64,000 bases of DNA, taken from assembly GCA_963727545.1 (NCBI GenBank), contig CAVSGS010000015.1, positions 1 through 64,000 of the forward strand, read 5' to 3'. Below are positions 25,465-33,396 of this stretch, piece by piece. The notes under the pieces were generated by a model, which was not told the origin of the DNA, ran no database searches, and was given only the letters and a program-made list of their open reading frames with translations. Source of the DNA: Flexifilum sp963727545 (lineage in GTDB: Bacteria > Chloroflexota > Anaerolineae > Aggregatilineales > Phototrophicaceae). Position numbers and translations under genes: made by a program. The stretch's first letter is position 1. Every line of letters begins with the position of its first letter.

Positions 25465-26013
25465 CTATCTTTCTTGGAAAGGCATACCGAGCAGCTTCAG
25501 CAGCCGGCGTCCTTCCTCATCAGTCTTGGCGGTGGTGACGATGGTGATTTCCATGCCCCGCACCTTGTCAATCTTGTCGTACTCGATTTCCGGGAAGACC
25601 AACTGCTCGCGCAGCCCGATCGTGTAGTTGCCGCGACCATCGAAGGTCTCCGGCGACACACCACGAAAGTCGCGGATACGAGGCAGTGCTACGTTGATCA
25701 GCCGGTCGAGCAGCGCCCACATCCGCTCACCCCGCAGCGTAACCTTCGTCCCAATCGGACGACCTTCACGCAGCTTGAAGTTGGCGATGCTCTTCTTGGC
25801 GCGGTTGATTACCGGCTGCTGTCCGGTGATCTGCCGCAAATCGGTCACGGCGGCATCGAGCGACTTCGGGTTGTCGATCGCTTCGCCGACGCCGATGTTG
25901 ACCACGATCTTCTCGACCCGTGGCACCTGCATCAGGTTGTCGTAGCTGAACTCATCAGCGAGCGAGGGTACGACTTGGTCTTGGTACATTGTTTGGATTG
26001 CGTACTTCGCCAT
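25465..26013 (-). CDS. rplE: 50S ribosomal protein L5 (uL5)
   Basis: The 182-residue protein has the L5 signature NLMQVPRVEKIVVNIGVGEA near residue 26 and GMEITIVTTAKTDEEGR near the end. It binds 5S rRNA and contacts P-site tRNA. Confidence 0.97.
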   Translation of the reverse strand: MAKYAIQTMYQDQVVPSLADEFSYDNLMQVPRVEKIVVNIGVGEAIDNPKSLDAAVTDLRQITGQQPVINRAKKSIANFKLREGRPIGTKVTLRGERMWALLDRLINVALPRIRDFRGVSPETFDGRGNYTIGLREQLVFPEIEYDKIDKVRGMEITIVTTAKTDEEGRRLLKLLGMPFQER

Positions 26014-26018
26014 GATGT

Positions 26019-26342
26019 TTACTCGATTTCCGCTTCACATTGCTTGCACACGCGAACTTTATAGCCATCCTCACGGACGCGGAAGCCCACGCGCGTTTTC
26101 TTGCTGCACGAAGGACACACCAGCAGGACGTTCGAGAGGTGAATCGGTCCCTCGAATTCCACGATTTGCGCGGGAATCTGCTGGTTGCCCGCCTGCCGCG
26201 CCTTATTGTGCTTCTTGAGGATATTCACCCCGTGCACAACTACGCGGTCTTCTTTCGGCAGCACGGAGATCACTTCACCGCGCTCGCCGAGGTCTTTGCC
26301 GGCGATCACCTCAACGGTGTCGCCCTTCTTGATACGCTGCAT
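26019..26342 (-). CDS. rplX: 50S ribosomal protein L24 (uL24), cysteine-bearing form
   Basis: The 107-residue KOW-domain protein (KKGDTVEVIAGKDLGERGEV) is followed by GPIHLSNVLLVCPSCSKKTR and a final VCKQCEAEIE. The two C-x2-C pairs (about residues 75-78 and 100-103) would make a zinc ribbon that standard L24 lacks; typical L24 has DP and KK at these places. It is an assembly initiator beside the exit tunnel. Confidence 0.95.
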   Translation of the reverse strand: MQRIKKGDTVEVIAGKDLGERGEVISVLPKEDRVVVHGVNILKKHNKARQAGNQQIPAQIVEFEGPIHLSNVLLVCPSCSKKTRVGFRVREDGYKVRVCKQCEAEIE

Positions 26343-26361
26343 CTTAAAACCCCTCCACCAC

Positions 26362-26733
26362 TTACAGGGTTTCCGGTGCGAGCGACACGATTTTCAGGAA
26401 ACCCCGGTCGCGCAGTTCGCGTGCCACCGGTCCGAAAACGCGCGTGCCGCGCGGGTTCTGCAAGTCATCGCTGAGGATCACGGCGGCGTTGTCGTCGAAG
26501 CGAATGTAGGAGCCATCATCACGACGGTATTCCTTCGCCACGCGGACGACGACCGCTTTGACCACATCGCTTTTCTTGACGCTGCCCTGCGGTGTCGCCG
26601 ACTTGACGGTGGCGACGACGATGTCGCCGATGCCGCCGTAGTACCGAAACGAGCCGCCCAGTACCCGAATTACCAGAATTTCTTGCGCGCCGGTGTTATC
26701 GGCGACCTTCAGACGAGATTCGTTCTGAATCAT
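26362..26733 (-). CDS. rplN: 50S ribosomal protein L14 (uL14)
   Basis: The 123-residue protein starts MIQNESRLKVADNTGAQEIL and has YIRFDDNAAVIL and the final GPVARELRDRGFLKIVSLAP. It forms intersubunit bridges and the binding site for the silencing factor RsfS. Confidence 0.97.
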   Translation of the reverse strand: MIQNESRLKVADNTGAQEILVIRVLGGSFRYYGGIGDIVVATVKSATPQGSVKKSDVVKAVVVRVAKEYRRDDGSYIRFDDNAAVILSDDLQNPRGTRVFGPVARELRDRGFLKIVSLAPETL

Positions 26734-27057
26734 TTACTCGTCTCCGTCTTCCTCAGTGTCTTCGCCGGTCAACCCTGCTTCATCAGCGAGGGTTTCGAGC
26801 ACGGGCGCGCCCACTGCTTCCAGAACTTCTTCGACCACCCAGCGCTTGTTGCGGCTGAGCGGCTTACTCTCGACGACGCGCACGAGTGCGCCGACTTCGA
26901 TAGCGTTGCTCTCGTCGTGCGCCATGATTTTCTTGGTCGTGCGCACGACCTTCTTGTAGATGGGATGCATCTTGCGACGCTCGATGGCGACCACCACCGT
27001 TTTATCCATCTTGTCACTGACGACGCGACCGACCAGCCGCCGACGTGAGTTAGGCAT
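26734..27057 (-). CDS. rpsQ: 30S ribosomal protein S17 (uS17) with acidic tail
   Basis: The S17 core (RRLVGRVVSDKMDKTVVVAI, HPIYKKVVRTTKKIMAHDE) is complete by about residue 82. A further 25 residues form an acidic tail ending GEDTEEDGDE, which common S17 lacks. It overlaps rpmC by eight bases and abuts rplN. Confidence 0.96.
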   Translation of the reverse strand: MPNSRRRLVGRVVSDKMDKTVVVAIERRKMHPIYKKVVRTTKKIMAHDESNAIEVGALVRVVESKPLSRNKRWVVEEVLEAVGAPVLETLADEAGLTGEDTEEDGDE

Positions 27058-27262
27058 TGTTTCCTTCCTTCGCTGCGATCTGGCGCTCGCGGATCACGGT
27101 TAGGATGCGGGCGATGTCGCGCTTGGTGCGCCGGAGCGCGTTCGGGTCTTCCAACTGCCCGAAGCCCTTCTGAAAGCGCAGATTGAACAGCGCTTCACGC
27201 TGATCTTCGAGATCGTCGAACAGCTTGTCGTCAGGAAGTTTACGCAGGTCTCGAACGTCCAT
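27050..27262 (-). CDS. rpmC: 50S ribosomal protein L29 (uL29)
   Basis: The 70-residue, two-helix protein (VRDLRKLPDDKLFDDLEDQ, LFNLRFQKGFGQLEDPNALR) lies at the exit tunnel next to L23. The start shares one base with the rplP stop. Confidence 0.96.
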   Translation of the reverse strand: MDVRDLRKLPDDKLFDDLEDQREALFNLRFQKGFGQLEDPNALRRTKRDIARILTVIRERQIAAKEGNNA

Positions 27263-27699
27263 TAGCCCACCAACTCCTGCCCGGAAATCGGGTCAATCCG
27301 CTTGATCAGCTTCGTCTTGATCGGCAGCTTGTGCGATGCCAGACGGAGCGCCTCGCGCGCTTCTTCTTCGGGAATACCGCCCATCTCGAACAGGACGCGA
27401 CCGGGCTTGATCACGGCGACCCAGAACTCCACCGAGCCTTTACCGCTACCCATACGGGTTTCGGCGGCTTTCTTGGTGACCGGCTTATCCGGGAAGACGC
27501 GGATCCAGACTTTCCCACGACGGCGGATGTACCGCACCATCGTGCGCCGCGCCGCTTCGATTTGGCGACTGTTGAGCCAGCAGGGTTCGAGCGCTTGCAG
27601 ACCGAACTCGCCAAAAGCGACGGTCGAGCCGCGATAAGACTTACCGGTCATGCGCCCGCGCATCTGCTTGCGATACTTAACACGTTTAGGCATTAACAT
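27262..27699 (-). CDS. rplP: 50S ribosomal protein L16 (uL16)
   Basis: The 145-residue protein starts MLMPKRVKYRKQMRGRM and has GSTVAFGEFGLQALEPCWLN, GKGSVEFWVAVIKPGRVLFE and a final segment with LPIKTKLIKR. It organises the tRNA A-site region. A second ATG two codons in is also possible. Confidence 0.97.
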   Translation of the reverse strand: MLMPKRVKYRKQMRGRMTGKSYRGSTVAFGEFGLQALEPCWLNSRQIEAARRTMVRYIRRRGKVWIRVFPDKPVTKKAAETRMGSGKGSVEFWVAVIKPGRVLFEMGGIPEEEAREALRLASHKLPIKTKLIKRIDPISGQELVG

Positions 27700-27724
27700 T
27701 GCTTCAACTCCTCACGAGCTAGGG

Positions 27725-28405
27725 CTACGGGCTAACGTAGACTTCTTCGTTTTTCCCGCTCGGCTTCTGCGGCGCTTCACCCAATGACTCGCCCTTGTAA
27801 ATCCACACTTTTACGCCAATGCGCCCGAAGGTGGTCAAGGCTTCAGCGCGGGCGAAGTCGATTTGCGCGCGCAGCGTTCCGCGCGGCACCCGCCCCTCGC
27901 TCTGCCATTCACGACGCGCCATGTCCGCCCCGGCAAGCCGACCGCTGACTTCGATCTTGATGCCCTGCCCGCCCTGACGCATCGCTTGGCTGATAGCGCG
28001 CTTGATGGCGCGGCTGTGCCCGATACGACGCTCAAGCTGCTGGGCGATGTTCTCGGCGACCAACTGGGCGTCGAGGTCAGGCTTGTCAATCTCGCTGACT
28101 TCGACCTTGGCGGTCTTGCCGGTCAGGTCCTGCAATCCCTGCTTCATCTTCTTGACCGCATCACCCTTGCGCCCGATCAGGATACCGGGGCGGGCGGTGT
28201 GGATCGTGATTTGCAGCTGGTTGGAGTTGCGCTCGATTTCGATGCGCGAGACTCCCGCCTTTTCGCCTTCCTTCTTGATGAAGCGGCGAATAGCGAAGTC
28301 TTCGAGCAGCAGGTCGCGGAATTGCTGACCCGTCGCAAACCAGCGCGCATCCCAATCGCGGTTGATCTTCAGCCGGAAGCCAATCGGGTTAACTTTACGA
28401 CCCAT
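27725..28405 (-). CDS. rpsC: 30S ribosomal protein S3 (uS3)
   Basis: The 226-residue protein has an N-terminal KH domain (GILIGRKGDAVKKMKQGL near residues 66-83) and a C-terminal domain with GIKIEVSGRLAGADMARRE. It lines the mRNA entry tunnel with S4 and S5. The start overlaps the rplV stop by 11 bases. Confidence 0.97.
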   Translation of the reverse strand: MGRKVNPIGFRLKINRDWDARWFATGQQFRDLLLEDFAIRRFIKKEGEKAGVSRIEIERNSNQLQITIHTARPGILIGRKGDAVKKMKQGLQDLTGKTAKVEVSEIDKPDLDAQLVAENIAQQLERRIGHSRAIKRAISQAMRQGGQGIKIEVSGRLAGADMARREWQSEGRVPRGTLRAQIDFARAEALTTFGRIGVKVWIYKGESLGEAPQKPSGKNEEVYVSP

Positions 28406-28751
28406 TCTTACTATCCTCTCGTTCGACCAGAACGACGGTGACGTGCGAGGTGCGCTTCTTACGCGGTTTGTACCGACCCCGTGCGCCTGCCTTGAAGCGC
28501 TTGAGCATCGGACCGCCGTCGGCGTAAATCGTCCCCACCACCATATCTTCTCTGGCGAGTTCGTAATTGTTTTCAGCGTTCGCCAATGCGGACGCCACCA
28601 ACTTATGGACGATCTCCGCGCCCTTCTGCGGCATAAACTGCAGCACCGCTAGCGCCTGAACCGCGCCCATGCCGCGCACTTTGTCGCAGACGAGACGAAG
28701 TTTCTGAGGGCTAATGGAGGCATAACTCCAACTTGCGCGTACTTCCATCAT
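28395..28751 (-). CDS. rplV: 50S ribosomal protein L22 (uL22)
   Basis: The 118-residue protein has SPQKLRLVCDKVRGM near residue 14 and the long exit-tunnel hairpin (GPMLKRFKAGARGRYKPR, near residues 80-97). It begins seven bases after the corrected stop of rpsS. Confidence 0.97.
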   Translation of the reverse strand: MMEVRASWSYASISPQKLRLVCDKVRGMGAVQALAVLQFMPQKGAEIVHKLVASALANAENNYELAREDMVVGTIYADGGPMLKRFKAGARGRYKPRKKRTSHVTVVLVEREDSKNGS

Positions 28752-28757
28752 TCCCCC

Positions 28758-29031
28758 CTAACGCTTCTTCTTCTCGACCAAGTGACCACGATAGGTACAG
28801 AGTCGGGGCGAATTCGCCCAACTTGTGCCCGACCATGTTCTCGGTCACGTAAATCGGCACGTGCCGACGCCCATCGTGCACCGCGATCGTGTGTCCCACC
28901 ATCTGCGGGAAGATCGTGCTGGCGCGGCTCCACGTGCGAATGACCACTTTCCGATTCTCAGCATTCAGCTTCTCAATTTTCTTGAGCAGCTTGGGGCTGA
29001 TGAAAGGACCCTTTTTCAACGAACGTGACAT
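28758..29031 (-). CDS. rpsS: 30S ribosomal protein S19 (uS19), one frameshift
   Basis: The frame from ATG 29031 (MSRSLKKGPFISPKLLKKIE) is normal up to KLGEFAPT. It then meets a surplus T near 28799 (CTGT where CGT is expected). Without it the protein ends RTYRGHLVEKKKR, the normal S19 C-terminus, with the stop at 28758 and 90 residues in total. As printed, the frame runs on into rplV. S19 is essential and single-copy, so a sequence insertion is the likely cause. Confidence 0.93.
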
Positions 29032-29043
29032 ATTCTTTCCTCG

Positions 29044-29106
29044 TTAGCTATTAGCTGTTAGCTGTTAGCCCTTAGCCAAAAAGCTAAAAGCTAACCGCTA
29101 ATTGCT
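29044..29106. repeat. GCTAATAGC-type repeat array
   Basis: Tandem words TTAGCTATTAGCTGTTAGC are followed by the complementary run AAGCTAAAAGCTAACCGCTAA, so the left and right halves can pair. It fills the gap between rplB and rpsS. Related arrays lie at 18714 and 31630. Confidence 0.7.
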
Positions 29107-29110
29107 GTAC

Positions 29111-29944
29111 TTAGCGCCTCTTGCCGCGACGACGGACGATGAACTGGCTCGTGCGCTTGTTCACGCGAGTACGCTTGCCGCGCGCAGGCTTGCCCCACGG
29201 CGTCTTCGGGCTAGAGAAACCAATACCCGAACGCCCTTCACCACCACCATGCGGGTGACTCGCCGGGTCCATTGCCGTACCACGCACGGTCGGACGCCAG
29301 CCCATCCAGCGACGGCGACCGGCTTTACCGAGCTTGATGTTGCCGTGGTCGGTGTTGCCGACCTGCCCGATTGTCGCCATGCAGCGCTCGTGGATCAGCC
29401 GGACTTCGCCGCTGGGCAGACGAACTTGGCAGTAAACGCCTTCCTTCGCCAGCAGTTGCGCCGACACCCCCGCCGACCGCGCCAGTTGTCCGCCTTCACC
29501 GGGGAGCAGTTCCACGTTGTGGATCTGCGTACCGACCGGGATGTCGCGGATGAACATCGCATTGCCGGGACGAAGCTCAGCCAGATCGCCATTGGCAATC
29601 CGGTCGCCGACCTTCACACCCAGCGGAGCGACGATGTAGCGCTTCTCGCCGTCTTCATACTGCAGCAGCGCGATGCGCGCCGAGCGGTTCGGGTCGTATT
29701 CGACACCGATCACCTGCGCCGCCACGTCGAACTTATCGCGCTTGAAGTCGATGATGCGGTAACGACGGCGATGTCCGCCGCCCCGATGCCGCACCGTCAC
29801 GCGACCCGTGTTATTGCGACCACCGTGCTTGCGAATCGCTTCCGTGAGCGAACGCTCCGGCTTCGATTTGGTGATCTCGTCAAACGAATGCCCTGTCATT
29901 CCCCGGCGACCCGCCGAGGTGGGCTTGTAAACCTTGATAGGCAT
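29111..29944 (-). CDS. rplB: 50S ribosomal protein L2 (uL2)
   Basis: The 277-residue protein (MPIKVYKPTSAGRRGMTGHS at the start) has the RNA-binding NHxR-like core (GRNNTGRVTVRHRGGGHRRR) and the peptidyl-transferase-region motif MDPASHPHGGGEG near residues 227-239, including the conserved His. ATG 29944 is chosen; upstream in-frame codons extend into rplW. Confidence 0.97.
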   Translation of the reverse strand: MPIKVYKPTSAGRRGMTGHSFDEITKSKPERSLTEAIRKHGGRNNTGRVTVRHRGGGHRRRYRIIDFKRDKFDVAAQVIGVEYDPNRSARIALLQYEDGEKRYIVAPLGVKVGDRIANGDLAELRPGNAMFIRDIPVGTQIHNVELLPGEGGQLARSAGVSAQLLAKEGVYCQVRLPSGEVRLIHERCMATIGQVGNTDHGNIKLGKAGRRRWMGWRPTVRGTAMDPASHPHGGGEGRSGIGFSSPKTPWGKPARGKRTRVNKRTSQFIVRRRGKRR

Positions 29945-29964
29945 GTGCTTTCTGCCCCCTCGCC

Positions 29965-30261
29965 TTAAAGGTCGAATAACTCGAGTTTCTCGCCGGGTTC
30001 CAGCGAGACAATTGCTTTCTTCCACTGCTGCGAACGCACGTAGGCTTTACGCCCGCGCACGCCGCGCTTTGCCGGCATGACCATCGTGTTGACTTTGCGA
30101 ACGCGCTTGTCAAAGATGACTTCGATTGCCTGCTTGATCTGCCGCTTGTTCGCATCCGGCGCGACCTCGAACACGTATTGGTTCAGCGCGTCGGACATGA
30201 TGTTCGACTTCTCGGTCACGACCGGGCGGCGGAGGATGTCATAAAGGTGAAGTTCAGCCAT
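29965..30261 (-). CDS. rplW: 50S ribosomal protein L23 (uL23)
   Basis: The 98-residue protein has LYDILRRPVVTEKSN near the start and the RNA-binding loop with VNTMVMPAKRGVRGRKAYVR. It docks trigger factor and SRP at the tunnel exit. ATG 30261 shares a base with the rplD stop. Confidence 0.97.
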   Translation of the reverse strand: MAELHLYDILRRPVVTEKSNIMSDALNQYVFEVAPDANKRQIKQAIEVIFDKRVRKVNTMVMPAKRGVRGRKAYVRSQQWKKAIVSLEPGEKLELFDL

Positions 30262-30896
30262 TATTGGTTCTCCCGTCCCCAAATCTGCTTGATCACGTCG
30301 AGCGCGGCAAGCGGAACGATCACTTTGTCGTACTTCAGCAGGTCGCGAATGTTGAGATAGCCCGCGTTCAGCGTTTTGGCTCCCTCAAGGTTGTTGACAC
30401 TGCGCTGTACATTTTCGCTGCGACCCACCACCAGCACCAGCGACGTTTGTTCGCCGACCAGCGCTTGGAGGATCACCTTCATATCTTTGGTCTTGGGCGT
30501 GTCCATCACGATTTGGTCGACAAAGACCAACTGCCCGTCATTCACCAACGCGCTGAGCGCGGAGCAAATCGCCTGACGGCGCATCTTCTTGGGCATACCG
30601 AGCGTGTAGTCACGCGGGCGGGGACCCATCGGGCGACCGCCACCGACGAACTGCGTCGCGCTGTGGGAACCGTGACGCGCGCGCCCCGTCCCCTTTTGGC
30701 GATACATCTTCGCCGTCGTCAGCTTGACTTCACCACGCCGCTTGACCTTGTGCGTACCGAGCCGGGCGTTCGCCATCTGGCGGACGTAGGCTTGGTGCAT
30801 CAAACCAGTATTCACCTTGACTTCGAAAATATCGGCGGGCAGATCGACCGTGTTGACCTGCTTGCCGCTCATATCCATCACTGGCACCTGCATCAT
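30261..30896 (-). CDS. rplD: 50S ribosomal protein L4 (uL4)
   Basis: The 211-residue protein has the tunnel loop QKGTGRARHGSHSATQFVGG near residues 67-86, the most recognisable part. In enteric bacteria L4 represses the S10 operon; no equivalent leader is evident here. It lies 12 bp after rplC. Confidence 0.97.
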   Translation of the reverse strand: MMQVPVMDMSGKQVNTVDLPADIFEVKVNTGLMHQAYVRQMANARLGTHKVKRRGEVKLTTAKMYRQKGTGRARHGSHSATQFVGGGRPMGPRPRDYTLGMPKKMRRQAICSALSALVNDGQLVFVDQIVMDTPKTKDMKVILQALVGEQTSLVLVVGRSENVQRSVNNLEGAKTLNAGYLNIRDLLKYDKVIVPLAALDVIKQIWGRENQ

Positions 30897-30908
30897 TTAC
30901 TCTCCTCG

Positions 30909-31547
30909 CTAGCGACGGCGCACACGCGCAGGCTTAATCACGACAATGCCGTCGTTCGCGCCGGGGACGGATCCCCGAACCGCCAACAGGTTACGCTCGG
31001 TGTCGATCACCACAACTTCGAGGTTCTCGGCAGTCGTGCGATCTCCACCCATGCGACCACCCATTTTCTGCCCCTTGTAGGTGCGTCCGGGCGTCGTCGT
31101 CGCGCCGACCGAACCGGGTGCGCGCTCGCGGTCGGATTGACCATGGGTCTTCGGCTGACGATGGAAGTGGTGGCGCTTGATCGTACCGGCGAAGCCACGA
31201 CCTTTGCTCGTGCCGATCACATCCACGCGCTCGCCTTTGGCGAACACGTCTACTTTCAACTGCTGCCCTTCTTCCACGTCGAGTTCGCCGTTCTTCAGGC
31301 GAAATTCGCGCAGATGCCGCAGCGCCGGCAAATTGTTACGGCGCAGATGTCCCAATTCGCCTTTGGTCAACCGCTGCGGCTTGGTTTCGCCAAAGCCCAA
31401 CTGCACGGCAGCGTAGCCGTCGCGCTCGCCGGAGCGAATCTGCGTCACGTAGCAAGGACCTGCTTCGATGACGGTCACAGGAATAACATTCCCGTTTTCG
31501 TCAAATATCTGGGTCATGCCCAATTTCTTACCGATGATGCCTTTCAT
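30909..31547 (-). CDS. rplC: 50S ribosomal protein L3 (uL3)
   Basis: The 212-residue protein starts MKGIIGKKLGMTQIFDENG and has RGFAGTIKRHHFHRQPKTHG near residue 125-144, which includes the Gln methylated in enteric L3. It ends VRGSVPGANDGIVVIKPA. It helps initiate 50S assembly. Confidence 0.97.
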   Translation of the reverse strand: MKGIIGKKLGMTQIFDENGNVIPVTVIEAGPCYVTQIRSGERDGYAAVQLGFGETKPQRLTKGELGHLRRNNLPALRHLREFRLKNGELDVEEGQQLKVDVFAKGERVDVIGTSKGRGFAGTIKRHHFHRQPKTHGQSDRERAPGSVGATTTPGRTYKGQKMGGRMGGDRTTAENLEVVVIDTERNLLAVRGSVPGANDGIVVIKPARVRRR

Positions 31548-31629
31548 TCGTTTGCCTCCGAGGGGAAGGTCCGCCCCTCTCTTGTCTCATTCATCCGTAT
31601 TGGCGGGAAGGCTGTACCCGCGTGCGGAT

Positions 31630-31722
31630 TTTAGCGGTTAGCGACTAGCTGTTAGCAGTTAGCTTTTAGCCCTTAGCTCTTGGTTTTAGCTAATGACTAA
31701 TCGCTAATAGCTAACCGCTAAA
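31630..31722. repeat. GCTAATAGC-type repeat with 13-bp terminal arms
   Basis: Terminal arms TTTAGCGGTTAGC (31630-31642) and GCTAACCGCTAAA (31710-31722) are perfect complements and enclose further GTTAGC/GCTAAT words. The right arm contains the rpsJ stop codon. It sits between rpsJ and rplC and is the clearest member of this family. Confidence 0.75.
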
Positions 31723-32026
31723 TCTTAATCTCGATGTCCACGCCTGCTGGCAGATTCAGGCGCATCAGCGTGTCAATGGTCTTGCTATCCGGGTCGAGCA
31801 CGTCGATCAGCCGCTTGTGAGTACGGATTTCAAAGTGTTCCTGCGAGTCCTTATCGATGTAAGGCGAGCGCATAACCGTAAAGCGTTCCAACCGCGTCGG
31901 CAGCGGAACGGGACCCACCACGCGCGCGCCCGTGCGTTCTGCCGTCTCGACAATCCGCTGTGCTGACTGATCGAGCACCCGATGGTCGTAAGCCTTCAAG
32001 CGGATGCGAATCTTGTTCTTAAACAT
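31718..32026 (-). CDS. rpsJ: 30S ribosomal protein S10 (uS10)
   Basis: The 102-residue protein (KNKIRIRLKAYDHRVLDQSA at the start; VPLPTRLERFTVMRSPYIDK centre; QEHFEIRTHKRLIDVLDP) is the partner of NusB in antitermination as well as a 30S head protein. It follows tuf by 77 bp. Confidence 0.97.
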   Translation of the reverse strand: MFKNKIRIRLKAYDHRVLDQSAQRIVETAERTGARVVGPVPLPTRLERFTVMRSPYIDKDSQEHFEIRTHKRLIDVLDPDSKTIDTLMRLNLPAGVDIEIKI

Positions 32027-32103
32027 TGCGGTTCCTCTAGGTAAGTGATGCCGGGAAGCGTTCGCCCCCCGGCATCACGTGCAGCCCATCTATCGGACGA
32101 GTG

Positions 32104-33310
32104 TTACTTTTCGCCCAGAATTTCGGTGATCGACCCGGCGCCGACGGTCAGACCGCCTTCGCGGATAGCGAATTTGGAACCCTTTTCAAGGGCGACCGGC
32201 GTAATCAGTTCGACTTCCAGTTCGATGGTGTCGCCGGGCATAACCATCTCCACGCCTTCCGGCAGGGTGACGGTACCGGTCACGTCCATCGTGCGGATGT
32301 AGAACTGCGGACGGTAGCCACTGAAGAATGCCTTGTGACGACCACCCTCGTCGCGCCGGAGGACATAAACCTGCCCCATGAAGCGCTTGTGCGGGGTGAT
32401 GCTGCCGGGCTTCGCCAACACCATACCGCGCTCGACCTGCTCGCGGGTCGTACCACGCAGGAGGATACCCGCGTTGTCGCCCGCTTCGGCGGCGTCGAGT
32501 TCCTTGTGGAAGGCTTCGGTGCCGGTCACGGTCGTCTTGAGGATTTCATCCCGCAGACCGACGATTTCGACTTCCTCACCCTTCTTGATCGCGCCACGCT
32601 CGACACGACCGGTGACGACGGTACCACGACCCTTGATCGTGAACACGTCTTCAATCGGCATCAGGAACGGCTTGTCCTTGTCACGAACCGGGGTCGGGAT
32701 CCAAGCGTCAACCGCGTCCATCAGGTCGAGGATTGGCTTGTATTCCGGCGCATTGATGTCCATGCTGGTCGAACTCATTGGCAATCAACGCCGAACCACG
32801 AATGATCGGGGTATCTTCGCTGAAGCCGTAGCTTTCCAGCAGTTCGTGCAGTTCGAGTTCGACCAGTTCGAGCAGTTCTTCGTCGTCCAACTGGTCAGTC
32901 TTGTTCAGGAAGATCACCATCGCAGGGACTTCCACCTGACGGGCGAGCAGCACGTGCTCACGAGTCTGGGGCATGGGACCATCGGGCGCGCTGACGACGA
33001 GGATTGCCCCGTCCATCTGCGCCGCGCCGGTGATCATGTTCTTGATGTAGTCGCGGTGCCCGGGGCAGTCGACGTGAGCGTAGTGACGCGCATCGGTCTC
33101 GTATTCAACGTGACGGATGTTGATCGTGATACCACGCGCTTTTTCTTCCGGCGCATTGTCGATTTCGTCATACGCCATCTTCTGCGCCTTGCCCTTCAGC
33201 GCCAGCACTTGCGTGATCGCCGAGGTCAACGTGGTTTTACCGTGGTCAACGTGACCAATCGTACCAATGTTGACGTGCGGCTTAGTGCGGTCGTAATGTT
33301 GCTTTGCCAT
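32104..33310 (-). CDS. tuf: Elongation factor Tu, one frameshift
   Basis: The GTPase domain is intact from ATG 33310: GHVDHGKT (P-loop), RGITIN (switch I), DCPGH (G3), NKTDQ (G4). The frame breaks at 32779, right after the G5 region (IIRGSALIA). The rest continues one frame over (MSSTSMDINAPEYKPILDLM, VFTIKGRGTVVTGRVERG, domains 2 and 3) to the stop at 32104. Removing one T from the TT at 32778-32779 (A on the coding strand) gives a normal 401-residue protein. EF-Tu delivers aminoacyl-tRNA. No second tuf is in the window. A sequence error is likelier than a true pseudogene, as this is the str-operon copy. Confidence 0.93.
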
Positions 33311-33358
33311 TTCTTTCGTTCCTCGTACTTTATCCGAACCCAAAGATTGGTGAACTGA

Positions 33359-33380
33359 GTCCCGCTGAATGCAGCGGGAC
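33359..33380 (-). promoter_or_regulatory. Hairpin in the fusA-tuf gap
   Basis: Perfect nine-base arms GTCCCGCTG / CAGCGGGAC with a four-base loop, 17 bp after fusA and 49 bp before tuf. No U-tract follows. It may stabilise the tuf or fusA mRNA end. Confidence 0.45.
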
Positions 33381-33396
33381 TAACGGAAAACGATCC

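Noticed and set aside
32104..32784. A separate short EF-Tu-like gene
   Set aside because: It is the domain 2-3 part of the frameshifted tuf, not an independent gene.
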